The position numbers were made by a program, and so were the translations under genes. From the NCBI GenBank assembly GCA_963924555.1, contig OZ004584.1, positions 9,019,327-9,083,326 of the forward strand: DNA of 64,000 nucleotides, in the 5' to 3' direction. Positions 10,523-21,973 of this stretch are shown piece by piece. Positions within the stretch are counted from its first letter, which is position 1. The number at the start of each line of letters is the position of its first letter. Origin of the DNA: Crambe crambe. Lineage: Eukaryota; Porifera; Demospongiae; Poecilosclerida; Crambeidae. The notes below the pieces were generated by a model, which saw only the letters and a list, made by a program, of their open reading frames with translations, did no database searches and was not told where the DNA came from.

Positions 10523-10959
10523 CATAGTGTAAATGTTGTACATGGTAGGCTCTGTCAGCATATGTCTATTTACTACTAAAGTATCAATTTATATTTCAGA
10601 GTCTACACTAGTTGCATGCCCTCTCGCTGCTTCGTGGCTTGATGCCCTTGCATGTGCACAGCCAGTCAGCATTGAGCAACAGCATTTTAAGTAATGTAAA
10701 AGATGCCATCTCAACATGCATGACATGATGAATAACGTGCACACAGCTGCAACATCAGTATTTTAACTAAAATAAAAAGTTTTGCTGATTCCATTTTGAC
10801 ATGCATGACATGATGAATAACATGTAGCTACATGCAGCCAGTCAGCATTGACTTAGCAACATGTCTTGATTCGGTGGAATGGACTAGTGGAATGGAATAT
10901 TGGAATGGTGGAATGCTTCAGAGGGCATACCTTATCAAGATCATCCAGCACATTATTCA
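10523..10959. other. Intergenic between inverted-repeat arm and inner foldback, no gene
   Basis: Short duplicated blocks (TGACATGCATGACATGATGA at 10717 and 10797; CAGCCAGTCAGCATTGA at 10650 and 10837) suggest old local duplication. Confidence 0.45.
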
Positions 10960-11780
10960 GCTTGGGTGTCTAGATTCAGCGGATTGGTGGAATGGGTATA
11001 CTGGAATCTAAGATTTAGATTATTAATACACGTTCTGACCTTGGCTTCCATGTTCTATATTGCTAAATCTGTGCAACAATTGTACCAATTCAGATGCAGG
11101 AATCTATAGCATGCATCAGTGTAATGCAGTTAAAGGTGGATGTAGCAGAATATAACCATGAAAAAAATTGCTTTTGCAGAGAGGGTTGGAGTGCACAAGA
11201 GGAGACGTGATCATGTTGATCACCTGTTACTACTATGGATGTTTGCTGAGTAACATATCTACGTATCACTTGAAGGTAGCTAGTAGGCCTGTAGATTGGA
11301 ACAGTGGAATGAATACTGGACTATAATATGATCTAGCTAGTAGCTAGCTAGCTATTAGGCCTATAATTCTTAGATTATTGCTCAACACTTATTATACTCA
11401 AAAAAATGATGCCAGCATTATTTATTCAGGCCTAGCAGCGCTAGCTACCTTCAAGTGATATGTAGATATGTGTCAGCAAACATCAGGAAACTAGAGTAGT
11501 AGCTAGTAACAGGTGATCAACATGATCATGTCTCCTCTTGTGTTGTGCACTCCAACCCTCTGTGAATAGCAATTTTTTCATGGTTCACAAAGCTGCTACA
11601 TCCACTTTAACTGCATCACACTGATGCATGTTATAGATTCCTGCATCTGAATTGATACAATTGTTGCTAGCAATCACAGATTTAATACCCATGACACGAC
11701 ATGTGTTAATAATCAAAATCTCAGATTCCAGTATTCCATTCCATTCCACCAATCCACTGAATCTAGACACCCACATCTAG
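10960..11780. mobile_element. Inner foldback element of about 820 bp
   Basis: The left arm (about 10965-11290: GGTGTCTAGATTCAG, TTCAGATGCAGGAATCTATA, CTCCAACCCTCT in complement, TATCACTTGAAGGTAGCTAG) is repeated in reverse complement at about 11447-11778, with about 150 bp between arms. The arms are about 85-90% alike by eye. Small open frames at 10900-11109 (+) and 11585-11776 (-) are the same sequence read from the two arms and are not genes. Confidence 0.7.
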
Positions 11781-12889
11781 GTCAACACTTTTAGGATACT
11801 GAAAGAAAACATGCCTGAAGCTTTTCTGGGAAAGAAATTGAGCCTGAGCCTGAAGCTTCTAGCACTAGCAGTAATGTTATGTCTTTTAAGTATATCAAAA
11901 CTCGGTAGATATCAAAGCATTATGGGCATGCAGTGTGCTTGAGAATTTAGTTGAGTGAGCCCTAATGGTATCGGGTCAAAGGTTTAAAAGTGGTCAGGCC
12001 ATGGCCTGACTGGCCTGACTGGTTGCTACGGGCCTGCAACCCACTCCCTCCGAGTCCCACTCTTCACTGCACTGAATTCCCCCACATGTACCAAGTTCTT
12101 CCCACTGCACTGAATTCCCTCAGATGCACCATTGATTACAAATCCCCAGTCTTTCAGACAGCAGTGACATGACTGAAGATGCTAGGTAAGGAGCTATATT
12201 CTGTTCCCACCACAGTGAACCTCATGCAAACCAATACATTGCAGTTTTGAAAGAATGAACAATGAAAAATATAAACTTCTTGGTATGACTGATTGACAGG
12301 GGCACTTGAAGCTAAGCAAAAGTCTTGTCTCCTTTTTGCTCTGCTAGTATGTAAAGAGTAGCTTGTATGTGCAGTTTATTATACTGTCATATTATTTGCT
12401 TAGGCAATTTTATTTATTTACAGAATTTGTATTTCTTGGGCATGCCATTTGACAGTGTGTTGCTTGACATATTGTGGAAGATGGACTATTTACAGCCAGC
12501 TAGAAGAAAAGGGCAGAGCTGAACATGATGGTGTGTGGACACCATAACACATTTCAATATAACAATTTATTTTTTGCAGTGTGGTGGCTGACTCTAGTGG
12601 TCAAGAACAACACTGACTCCACTTTTAGTACACGAATAAAAGTAAAAGTTTCCACAAGTAACACTGGTCAACTGACTGAAGAGAAAACACAAAATACAAA
12701 ATGATATGGTAAGGCATGGCATTTGAAACCAATAATGTCATACAGCAATAGCAGAATAAATTTCCTTGTGGTAAGTTGGGCAAGGATGAAATTTGCAGAG
12801 CTAATTAAACGAAGCTCACCACATATTTGTGGTGGACCTTCTATCTTCAAAGGACCTAGCTAATGTTTAACTGGCATCTGAAATGGACC
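11781..12889. other. 1.1 kb with no supported gene
   Basis: No ORF with protein-like content, no repeats beyond a short GGCCTGACT duplication (12001-12022). Nothing else seen. Confidence 0.4.
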
Positions 12890-13405
12890 ACCCATTAGTC
12901 TTAAGTAATGTTGGGATGTGGTCTCATTGGTCCCAATTAATGATGGGATCTGTTCCCATTGGTCGAAATATATATGGGACTTGGTTCAATTGGTCCAAAG
13001 TAAAGTTGGGACCTGTCCTTTTGGTCCCAAGTAGATATGGGACCTGGTCCCATTGGTACCAAGTAATGTTTGGACCTGGTCCCATTGGTCCCAAGTAACG
13101 TTGGAACATGGTCCCATTGGTCCCAAGTAATATTGGCACCTGGTCCAAAGTAAAGTTGGGACCTGGTCCCATTGGTGCCTTGTCCCATTGGTTTAAATTA
13201 ACATTGGAACCTGGTCCCATTGGTACAAAGTAAAGTTGGGACCAGGAGAATTGGTGTCATATAAATATGGGACCTGGTCCAATTTGTCCAAAGTAACGTT
13301 GGGACCTAGTCTTATTTGTCCAAAGTAGATATGGGACCTAGTCCCATTGGTCCCAAATAACGTTGGGACCAGGTCATACTTAGCCAAAGTAACTTGGGAC
13401 CAGGT
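12890..13405. repeat. 32-bp minisatellite, about 16 diverged copies
   Basis: The unit is roughly GGACCTGGTCCCATTGGTCC followed by CAAGTAACGTTG. Copies differ by substitutions and small losses. The unit contains the near-palindrome GGGACC-T-GGTCCC, so each copy can form a small hairpin. The open frames through it (MGPGSN-type repeats) are artefacts of the repeat. Confidence 0.85.
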
Positions 13406-13556
13406 CTACTGGTAGGATATCCCATGTGGTGTGGCTTGGGATCCATGCTGGTGGGTTTGCTCCACCTGAAGGCTGATTTGGCTCTAGCTCATAATTAGAT
13501 GGTATGTGATGCCCCACCTATGCCTGAACACACAACTTGGCAGTTTGATATTGACT

Positions 13557-13870
13557 GCAATAAAAACTTGCATCTATTCAGGAACAGCCTTGAGTTTACA
13601 CGGATTTTGTTGGACAACCAACTTGCGATCCTCACAATCTCATCCTCACTATTGAGACATATGATTGCCATCATACCTAATTTCAATAATCACACCCATA
13701 TTACCAAACTACTTCACTCAGGGCCCATGAGGTGCATTGAAATTCACATCAAAAAGAATTATTCCAGTGAAAAAGGCGCTTGAATGCCACATTAATATTC
13801 ATGTGGCTATTCAAATACAATGGGCCCCATCAGAGCGGCATTGAACACCCTTTGGATTATAATTGGAACA
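13557..13870. repeat. Dispersed duplicated segment, copy A
   Basis: GCAATAAAAACTTGCATC, TATTCAGGAACAGCC, CATACCTAATTTCAATAATC, CAAATACAATGGGCCCCATC and GGCATTGAACACCCTTTGG occur here and again, in the same order, at 14128-14415. Parts recur at 18047-18260 and 18650-18740. Origin not recognised; possibly an old transposon or gene fragment. Confidence 0.7.
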
Positions 13871-14127
13871 TCAGTCATATTTCCATACAATGCACAAACC
13901 AAGTATACTGGCATAGCCTTCTAAGTTTGCTAGAAATCTGTTGGTCAGTTATCACTTGATTACCAAACCCTGAGGCTTCCAGTCAAAGCACTGTTGATAA
14001 GACAGTGAAGCCTGTTGATAAGACAGCACAACACTATGTTGACCTCATGTGTTGATGAGCTGTTGAGGTCAAAGCTAGTTCTAGTGAGCTGACCTTGGCT
14101 ATACTGTGGCCAGGATGCCTGGGATGC

Positions 14128-14284
14128 TGCAATAAAAACCTTCATCTATTCAGGAACGGCCTCAAGTTTACACAGACTTAGATTGGAGATTGGACAACCC
14201 ACTCATCCTCACTAAAGGAGACATGCTTATCATACCTAATTTCAATAATCACACCCATATCAGCAAACTACTTCACTGGGCACT

Positions 14285-14320
<36 letters not shown>

Positions 14321-14415
14321 CTAGGGAAAAAGGTGCTTGAATGGGATTTTGATATTCACGTGGATATTCAAATACAATGGGCCCCATCAGAGTGGCATTG
14401 AACACCCTTTGGTGA
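14128..14415. repeat. Dispersed duplicated segment, copy B
   Basis: Same block order as 13557-13870 with about 85% identity by eye. It is interrupted by a run of G where copy A reads AGGGCCCATGAGG. Confidence 0.7.
14285..14320 (+). repeat. Homopolymer of 36 G
   Basis: An uninterrupted run of 36 G follows CACT. Length in homopolymers of this size is unreliable in sequencing. Confidence 0.8.
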
Positions 14416-14440
14416 ATCGATATGCTATTGGCTACCCATA

Positions 14441-15255
14441 TCAGAGAGTACAATAGTACTCTCTAAGTAGGGATGGCACGGATGCTCCATTGGAGTAGTA
14501 CTTGATATTTTCTTTCATAACTCCAGAATACTTATCTCCTGCAGTCAGCAACTCCTAACTTGAAGACAGAACACCTTCAACATGCTAGGACTCAAGTATG
14601 AAGAGCAGAGAACAAAGCAGTATCATTTTACGACTTCAAAAATCGCCGTTTTCATCTGGTCGTTCATTATCATCATCATCATCAAACAGCATATTTCAGA
14701 AATGGTTCATTCAAATGCTATAATTCTTATACCAATCTACTCAGAAATGACTGCGCTATAATCCTTTACCTTTAAATCGACATGTTCAAAAATAGCATGT
14801 CATTTTCCAACTTGTTAGCTTTCAACCTACGACGAGGCAGACATTTTTATGCCCCACCCCGTAACACGCAATTCTTGGACTTCGACCTTGCAACTGACTA
14901 GTGAATCTGTCATTAGCTTTCTCCGAGGCTTTCTCTCTTGGTGTTGGTCTCTCGATGCTCAGAGCGTAAACCCTAGGCACTAGTCTGGTTATGAATCAAC
15001 CCTTGATGCAACAGTATATCAGGTACATATCAGTAAAGGCCTTAAAAATTATATACAAAATTATGTCAACGGCAATCTTATTATAAACTGTATAGATCTT
15101 CCAGATCAGTCGGCTCATACAATATTATGATGAAATCTGCAATAAACTACATAGCTACAATACATGAACTTTAACTTTGATAGCATCCAGTTGCCTGTAA
15201 TAGAACATTACATCAAAAAAGATGATGAACAAGTAAAGGAAAAAATATTTATTCT
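14441..15255. repeat. Right arm of the large inverted repeat
   Basis: Reverse complement of 9143-10522 without the insertion of about 560 bp. It begins with TCAGAGAGTACAATAGTACT and ends next to the second foldback MITE. Confidence 0.75.
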
Positions 15256-15520
15256 AAATAAAAAAGAGAAGTAGGGATGGCTGTGTGTGGTTCAAAAAAG
15301 TTTAACAACAAGAGAGTGAACTTCAGTCAAGTAACTCCTTACCCATCACAACTACGAGGTAACTATTCCTACTTCACTCCCTTTATATCTCATCATGGGA
15401 GTGAAGTAGGAATAGTTGGCTCGTAGTTGGTGATGGGTAAGGGGTTACTTGACTGAAGTTCACTCTCTTGTTGCTGAACTTTTTTGAACCGCACACAGCC
15501 ATCTCTACTTCTCTTTTTTA
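15245..15520. mobile_element. Foldback MITE, copy 2
   Basis: Same palindromic arms as 8890-9160 (GATGGCTGTGTGTGGTTC ... GAACCGCACACAGCCATC). Its centre reads TTCACTCCCTTTATATCTC. It caps the outer end of the right inverted-repeat arm. Confidence 0.75.
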
Positions 15521-15562
15521 TTTATTACATCTAAGATGATTATGAATCAGGATTAGAGACAT

Positions 15563-15851
15563 GCAAATTATGCTTTTTTTCTTCCCTATTATGCTATGCT
15601 CCAATGCCAGAACCCCTGTCCTATTATGCTTAACAAATATGCCTATTATGCTTAAAAAATTGGTAAGAGAATTAATAAGTGATGGTTTATTGTAGCATAA
15701 TTGCAGCCTCTTTTAGTCATCCATCATAATTTTATCAGCAGCAAGTTAGTTTGCTGGAACATTTAGTACAGAAAACAGCAGCAGAAGACAGTTGTAATAA
15801 CATGGCCGGAGGCACTGCTATGGCTGGTACAGCCATGGCCGTACCACCATT

Positions 15852-15887
<36 letters not shown>

Positions 15888-16233
15888 AATTTAAATAATT
15901 ATTGACTTATAAGTTAGTACATGGTATTGCCTGGATCATACCAGATTGAAATTGATATTGAACTTACTGGAGGGAATTCCCCAGACCCTCCAGATGGTAG
16001 CTATGGCTGTACCACTATGGCTCCGGCTCTGAATAATAGTTTTTTTTTTGTTGCCACCACCAATTATGTAGGTGGCTACTCTAATTCAGCAGTTTATACA
16101 AAGGAACTCAAGAATCGACATCAATACCTCCATATCTGCCAACTCCTGGAAGTAAAAATCCCCTATTATGCCAGCATTGTGCTGGCATTAAGGTTCAACC
16201 CATTATGCCCAAAACTATGACAGCATAATTTGC
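15563..16233. mobile_element. Candidate small transposon remnant with 12-bp inverted ends
   Basis: GCAAATTATGCT at 15563 is matched by AGCATAATTTGC ending at 16233. Internal CCTATTATGC motifs recur (15588, 15620, 15640, 16150). No clear target-site duplication, so the boundary call is weak. Confidence 0.35.
15856..15886 (+). repeat. (GT)n microsatellite
   Basis: About 15 GT dinucleotides. Confidence 0.9.
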
Positions 16234-16423
16234 TAATCAGGATACCTGACTAAACCTTTGACCTCACGCTCTTTGGTTTCCTTAGGGATCCCCTGCACTG
16301 CAACCTGTGTGAGTCAGATGATATGCCTATAGTGACGAGAATATACATGTCATGGTACAGCCAGGTGTTAGTCTAAGCAGATAACATTAACCCCAGGCAT
16401 TAAGAGAGAGTAAAGTGCCATAG

Positions 16424-17986
16424 GGGTCATTCCATTTCAAATCAACGAAAGATAAAACGTGACCCCTTCAGATTTTTGTAAAATTTGGTGAGGTCAGAGT
16501 ACTTATAGAGTATTGCAGCCACACCAAATTTCAGCTCCATCCATCGAGTATTCTTGGACTTGTGGTAATTTGAAAGTTATCATTTTGGTGACATTTTTGA
16601 TAAATTAGGTTTACTTTACTTCCTGCAACTTCAGTAATTTTTATCATGGAGATTTGAGTCTAGTACCATCTTGAAGCTCTTTTGACGCCCTTTCCGATGA
16701 TGAGTAAATATAAAAGCAATTATGAAACTGAAAGTAAATTATGGCGGACTGACCCTTTGACCTTTGTTATATCAAAAAATGCTGCTTCAATTTCAAAATT
16801 TTTTCAAGTGTAACTTAGTCTCATGGACTTGTTTCACTTCCCCAAGTTTCAATTTGGGATTGCTTTGGGATCATGAGATATCGGTGAAAATGTCCTTAAA
16901 ATGGTGTCTTTTCTATGATCTCTGATATTTAAAGACCCCTAACTTTGTTGGTAGTCATGCTATAGATGTGACTTTTGTATCATTTTGAAGCTCTTTGAAT
17001 GCTCTTATAGGTGGGGTACCCTGCACAAGTATTTCAAAACTAAAAGGTTAAAGTACAATGTGTGACCTTTGACCTTTGTTGGAATTCCATACTTACAAAA
17101 TTTTTTTGGCCTTTGTTACCTCTATGCCTCAGATATTCATTCTACCTAATTTCTAATTGCTTCATTTAGCTAGAGCTTACAGCAAATCACCAAGTACTTT
17201 CTTGTTATGTAATTAGCTACATGCAATTCTTCAAACTTACAATAAATCACCAATTATTGTTGTGGCTGTTGGCAATCAAGAGTTAGGTGATTGAATTGTT
17301 TATTGAAGGACTGAAGAGCAACTAACAAGTGTGAGAAAGTAGGTTGCTATGCTTCTATACAGCAAAGGTTAAAGGTCAAATGATGTACATTAACCCTTAA
17401 TCTCCAAAATGACACTGCATGATACTCCCGGATCCCTGAAAGAGCATTCAAAGAGCTTCAAAATGAGATAAATATTATCATGAGGTCTTTAGATATCAGA
17501 GATCACACAAAAGATACCATTTTAAGGACCTTTTTGCGATATCTCATGATCCCAAAGCAATCCCAAATTGAAACTTAAGGAGGTTAAACAAGTCCATGAG
17601 ATTAAGTTACAGTTGAAAAAAATTCGAAATTGAAGCAGCGGTTTTTTTGAAATAACAAAGGTCAAAGGTCACAGCTCACCATTATTCACTTTCAGTTTCA
17701 CAATTGTTCTATATTTATTCATCATCTGAAAGGGCATCAAAAGAGCTTCAAGATGGTACTAGACCCAAATCTCCATGTTAAAAATTACTGAGGTTGCAGG
17801 AATTAGAGTAAACCTAATTTATCCAAAATGGTGATTTTCAAACCACCACAAGTACAAGAATACTTATGGATGGAGCTGAAATTTGGTGTGGCTACAATAC
17901 TCTATAAGTACTCTGACCTCACCAAATTTGACAAAAATCTGGAGGGGTCACGTTTTATCTTTCGTTGATTTGAAATGGAATGACCC
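16424..17986. mobile_element. 1,563-bp palindromic transposable element with very long inverted arms
   Basis: Seen: both ends start GGGTCATTCCATTTCAAATC on opposite strands. Inverted homology continues inward for about 700 bp on each side through blocks such as GAGGTCAGAGTACTTATAGA, GGGATTGCTTTGGGATCATG and CTTTGACCTTTGTTAT. A 4-bp direct repeat ATAG flanks both ends (16420-16423 and 17987-17990). No transposase ORF. The arms diverge toward the centre (about 17150-17250). Confidence 0.75.
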
Positions 17987-17990
17987 ATAG

Positions 17991-18883
17991 AGGTGGTTTT
18001 CATTTGCCACTAAAGTGGCTTTGCTACAGTTGTAATTATATCACACTATGGAGCACTCATTGGAATATCAGTCATATTTCCATACACTGCAAACCCAGTA
18101 TACTGGCACAGCCTTCTAGAGAGGGGAAGGGAAAAGGGAATCAGTTTACTAGAAATCAGTTGGCAGCACACTGGTCAGTTATCACTCGATTACCCAACCC
18201 TGCGGCTTCTAGTCAAAGCACTGTCTTATCAACAGCATACAGCTCATCAACACTATCTCGAGTGTGGTTGACCTCAAGGGAACCTTCACTCTACTATGCC
18301 ATTTCTGTGATTAGCCAACAACATGAGATGGTAGAAGGGGCTTTTCCCCCTCAAATCAAGTTTAGAAGGTGACAGTTATAAAGGTGATGAGGCACGATAA
18401 ATTTTACGATTGGCAGTGACAGCATTGGCAGACATGTAGACCTGGTCTCTAGATATCCAGTTAGCCTTACTTATCCATGGCTGACTATAGCATGCAGTCT
18501 CATCACATGCACCTATCACAAGAGATGGTGCCTACCCCAAAGTTGCCCCATCTGTGCCACTATTTTGTAATGTTCAGGAACATGATACTTGTACCACTGG
18601 ACAGCATTCCACACACTAATTAAGGTTGCAGCCAATGAGTACATTTGGAACATCTATTCAGGAACAGCCTCAGGTTTACACAGATTTTGAATCTTTCATT
18701 GGACAACCTACTTGCAATCCTCACAACTTACAATCGTCTTTGCAATCTTGCAATCCTCTCCTAACTATGGGTTTCCCGAAGGAGACACGGTAGAGCTAGA
18801 GGTGGGCTCTGGCATCCATGGGTCAAATGTCAGGTCAAAGGTCAGACCATAATGCTGACGCGTATAGAGTCATAGAGCAGAGC
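17991..18883. repeat. Degenerate repeat-derived region
   Basis: 18061-18230 repeats 13870-13990 (CATATTTCCATACA, CCAGTATACTGGC, GTCAGTTATCACT, CAAAGCACTG). 18650-18740 repeats the TATTCAGGAACAGCCTC block. The open frame at 17980-18372 crosses the element boundary and repeat, so it is not called a gene. Confidence 0.55.
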
Positions 18884-18890
18884 TATAAAA
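18884..18890 (+). promoter_or_regulatory. TATA box upstream of the nuclease-like gene
   Basis: CTATAAAAGG in a GC-mixed context lies about 560 bp before the ATG at 19453. Two donor-like sites downstream (GTAAGTCT at 19002, GTAAGTAT at 19219) and an acceptor-like CTAATAG just before the ATG suggest a transcript with spliced 5' leader exons. Inferred. Confidence 0.45.
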
Positions 18891-19452
18891 GGCCTTCTCT
18901 GCTTCCACTAGGGAGAACCATTTATTTGCCTGCTGCGGCACTGTTCCCTCTTCAGCTCGTTGCCGTTTCGTCTGCTCTCTGCCTTCTTCCCGTTAACTGG
19001 TAAGTCTACCGATAAAGTCTGTTCCTTGGCTGGTAGTTAAGCGAGAGCTATGTTCTTTTTGAGAATTACTTGCTACTCGTCTGTCAAATTTTTCATTCTG
19101 CAGGCAGAGCTGTAGCCCTTCTTTTTATCTGTCACCGAGTCTCCTGCCTGCTGTGGCTCCTATTTGCCCGCGTGGGACTGTTCCCTCGCGCTCGCCCTGT
19201 TGTCAGTCTCCTGAGCCGTAAGTATTCAACTGTAGCTAGATACAAGCTAAAAGTGAGTGTTCAACTGTAGCTAGATAAACAAGCTACACTACAACTAACA
19301 GGCAAAACCTGCTAGATACTCTTGAATTAAGGGGTGGTAGGGGTAGGGTTTTCACTGCCTTTGTATTGCAGTAGTCTTGCAACATGAAATTCCTTTCAAA
19401 GGACTTGGTGTCTTGTTGCAAGATCACTAAATCATGTTTTCACTAATAGACA

Positions 19453-20577
19453 ATGAGTGAAGTAAAGCTTGCTGAAGTTGTGGGGTCAGGACAATCAAAA
19501 GTACATCTTAATGAAGCTACTCGAGAGATTAATGCAGTGATTATTGAGGTGCTTCGTTTAAATTTGTATTCCGTTAAGCTGGAAGGGTATGAAAGGAATT
19601 TATTTACGAAGAGTTTTTCTTTTAGTGATGCTCCAAAGAATTTTACTGACAAACCAACTCTAGCACCTGCGAATTGCTTGCAAGATCTGATTGAGCTTAG
19701 TGTACTCGATATTGCCACTTTGGAAACTGAGTTGAAAATGCTCTTAGGACCAATCACAGCATTTTTGGAATCATATACGTTTGACAGTAAGTCGGAAAGA
19801 CCTGATGCAATTTTTTTACAGTATTTTTTCAAGTTTTTTTTGGAGCTACCAATTGCATCTTTCAGAGAGGTATACTTCAGAGAAAAAAAAAGGGAAAGTT
19901 GTAAACATAAGGTACTTGGTGTAATTGATGTTGTTGCTGGCAGACGAGAAAATGGAAAGAAACCAAGTGTCACTGTTTCTATTGATGGGAGCAGCTACGA
20001 AAAAATAATTTTGGGATCAATATGTGAAGCAAAAAATATCACGGTGAGGTTATCTGGTCATTTAGAAGACTCCAGAACTCCAGAGGATGCAGATATAAAA
20101 AGTATTTATCAACCAATAACGGAATTGTGTGCCCTATCAGAACTCTGCACATATGCAGACAATGGGGTACCATTAGTCAACATATATGCTAGCAGGCATA
20201 CATACAGGCCCTTTCTATATTTCAAATATTGCGATGTTTTACTAACTACGCGAACTCCTATCACATACGTTCGTACAGATAAAAAAGCATTCGACATTCA
20301 TGGATTGGTATTTTTAAAACTATTATTCTTATTCGATCGGCACCCGTTCAAGAAACAGAATTTGGAAAAGATTACCAAGAGCATGTGGGAGGGCTCAAAA
20401 AATGGTGAGAGGATATACGATGGGGTTTGGCTCAGTACCGAAGCTCCCGGTACGGAGGATGCTTCCAGAGACCCCAACATTATGCCTTTTGAAGCTTTGA
20501 CTGCAAGAGAAATAGTAAAACGCAGAACCACATCGTCACACGACTTCCCTCCCCCCCAAAAATGGAAAGAAAATTAG
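19453..20577 (+). CDS. Intronless 374-residue protein, possible PD-(D/E)XK nuclease-like domain
   Basis: Seen: a single uninterrupted ORF from ATG 19453 to TAG, 374 residues, despite several poly-T/poly-A runs that would readily gain frameshifts. The N-terminal third is helical and Leu-rich. The middle has a predicted strand with Asp159 (GVIDVVAGRRE), a strand pair, then Glu192-Ala-Lys194 (CEAKN), then a helix containing Gln220 (YQPITELCALSEL). This D...ExK...Q order is what PD-(D/E)XK nucleases show, so the fold is suggested but not proven. The C-terminus is basic and Pro-rich (PPPQKWKEN). I do not recognise the family by sequence. It is intronless beside multi-exon genes and next to transposons, so it could be element-derived or part of an expanded lineage-specific family. 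It converges on the hAT remnant, with 85 bp between them. Confidence 0.6.
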   Translation: MSEVKLAEVVGSGQSKVHLNEATREINAVIIEVLRLNLYSVKLEGYERNLFTKSFSFSDAPKNFTDKPTLAPANCLQDLIELSVLDIATLETELKMLLGPITAFLESYTFDSKSERPDAIFLQYFFKFFLELPIASFREVYFREKKRESCKHKVLGVIDVVAGRRENGKKPSVTVSIDGSSYEKIILGSICEAKNITVRLSGHLEDSRTPEDADIKSIYQPITELCALSELCTYADNGVPLVNIYASRHTYRPFLYFKYCDVLLTTRTPITYVRTDKKAFDIHGLVFLKLLFLFDRHPFKKQNLEKITKSMWEGSKNGERIYDGVWLSTEAPGTEDASRDPNIMPFEALTAREIVKRRTTSSHDFPPPQKWKEN

Positions 20578-20662
20578 AGAACTGTGTAACGGAAAGAAAA
20601 TTAAAGAACTGTATTTGTCGTATAACAATTTCAAACACGACTATTATGTGATGTTCCTAATG

Positions 20663-21973
20663 CTATTTAGATATATGAATCTTACAAGAAGACACTACAG
20701 CCAAATTCAAGCGGTGGCAGTGAACAAATGTTGCCATAGGAGCCTGCTCTTGAATTATGGCCCGACAGCCTTTCCTTGCCCCGGACATATTTGAACCACC
20801 ATCATAACACTGACCACGCAAGTCAGAAAGAGACAAACAAGAACTATTGATATACTTTAAGATTTGTTCTGCTAATACCTCACCTGTAATTCTCTCTACT
20901 GCAAGGAAATCTATGAATACTTCCTTTATATCATCTGATACAAAACGTATAGAGAAGGATAGTTGTTCTTTGTTGCTAGTGTCTGTAACTTCATCAGCTA
21001 TGATGGAAAAAAATTTAGCTTTACATGCTTCTTCCATGATGTCTGAGCGGATTTGGTCACCAATAACTGTGATCAGCTCGTTCTGGATTGTTTTGGAAGT
21101 GTATTTTGCATTTTTTGGTGCATTATGTAGGTGATTTCTCAAAATTTCATCAGTTTCTGCACGAAAGCGATCAAGTTCTGCAAAGTTACCTTGGTTACCA
21201 TGACTCGCAGACTCATCTTCCCAAATAATGGCATCATCCCGATGACCACGGAGAGCAAGTCCTTGCCTTCCACAGAGCATGACTATCTTCAGCAATGATT
21301 CGATGACCTTCTGATTGGTCTCTAAAATCTTTCTTGCTTCCATATTCAGCTTTGTGTGTACTGCTTTAGAAGGATTGCGATGACGAGCCAAGAATTCACT
21401 CATCTGAACCATTGCTGTTACATGGTATTCAAGCTTAGCATGCGTGTGCATTTTCTGTGAACGATTTGCCCAGGAGTTGAAAGGCTTTTTTACAAACTGA
21501 CCTCGACTTTGACCACCAATCATTGGTGGAGCAAACAGAGCACATGCCCGACAAAACACACCATCTGCAAACTTACTGTAGTGGAGCCATGGATATTGTC
21601 TCAACCATTCTGGTTGGAACTGGCGAAAAGTCTTGGAGCCAGGTTGTTTGCTACGTGGATAGACCATTGGATTAGGGTCAGTTTCAGACATCAGGATCAA
21701 GTACTTATGATCTCGACTAGTACTATGTAGATTAAAATTATTATGAAGAAGTCTTCCGATGTCATGAATACCAAATAGGTCATCACCATCATAATCATCA
21801 TCATCACGAGAACTTGAAGGATCTGATGAATACCAATTATGATTCTTGTATATTAAACTCCAAAAATTAGCTAATCTTACCATCATGAGTTGTATCAAAA
21901 GCGTGAACATCTGAATCATCAATTTCAGTATGTTCAGCTACTTCCACACAAATAGACTGAGGGACACTAGCAC
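20663..21973 (-). pseudogene. Truncated hAT-superfamily transposase (ZMYM/TTF zinc-finger type)
   Basis: Seen: a main exon 21822-20663 and an upstream exon 21973-21881 joined by an intron of 58 bp; the 5' end is incomplete. It encodes an acidic N-terminus (DDDDYDGDD), then a TTF-type zinc finger (WLHYSKFADGVFCRACALF). The first part of the hAT RNase-H-like core follows, with IADEVTD and CYDGGSNMSG carrying two catalytic Asp residues, then HCHRLNLAVV. Known: complete hAT transposases continue with a helical insertion, the third catalytic Glu and a C-terminal dimerisation domain; none is present. After VVSS there is a donor-like GTAAGATT (20685-20684 on minus), so the next exon may have been lost by deletion or insertion. 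Unlikely to be active. Confidence 0.8.

Noticed and set aside
12883-13387. ORFs with MGPG/NGTRS repeats
   Set aside because: Products of the 32-bp minisatellite; open in several frames and on both strands.
17980-18372. 130-codon ORF
   Set aside because: It starts inside the end of the palindromic element and runs through a dispersed repeat also present at 13870-13990.
19443-19973. 176-codon minus-strand ORF
   Set aside because: It is antisense to the 374-codon ORF, has no recognisable domain, and the plus frame is far longer.
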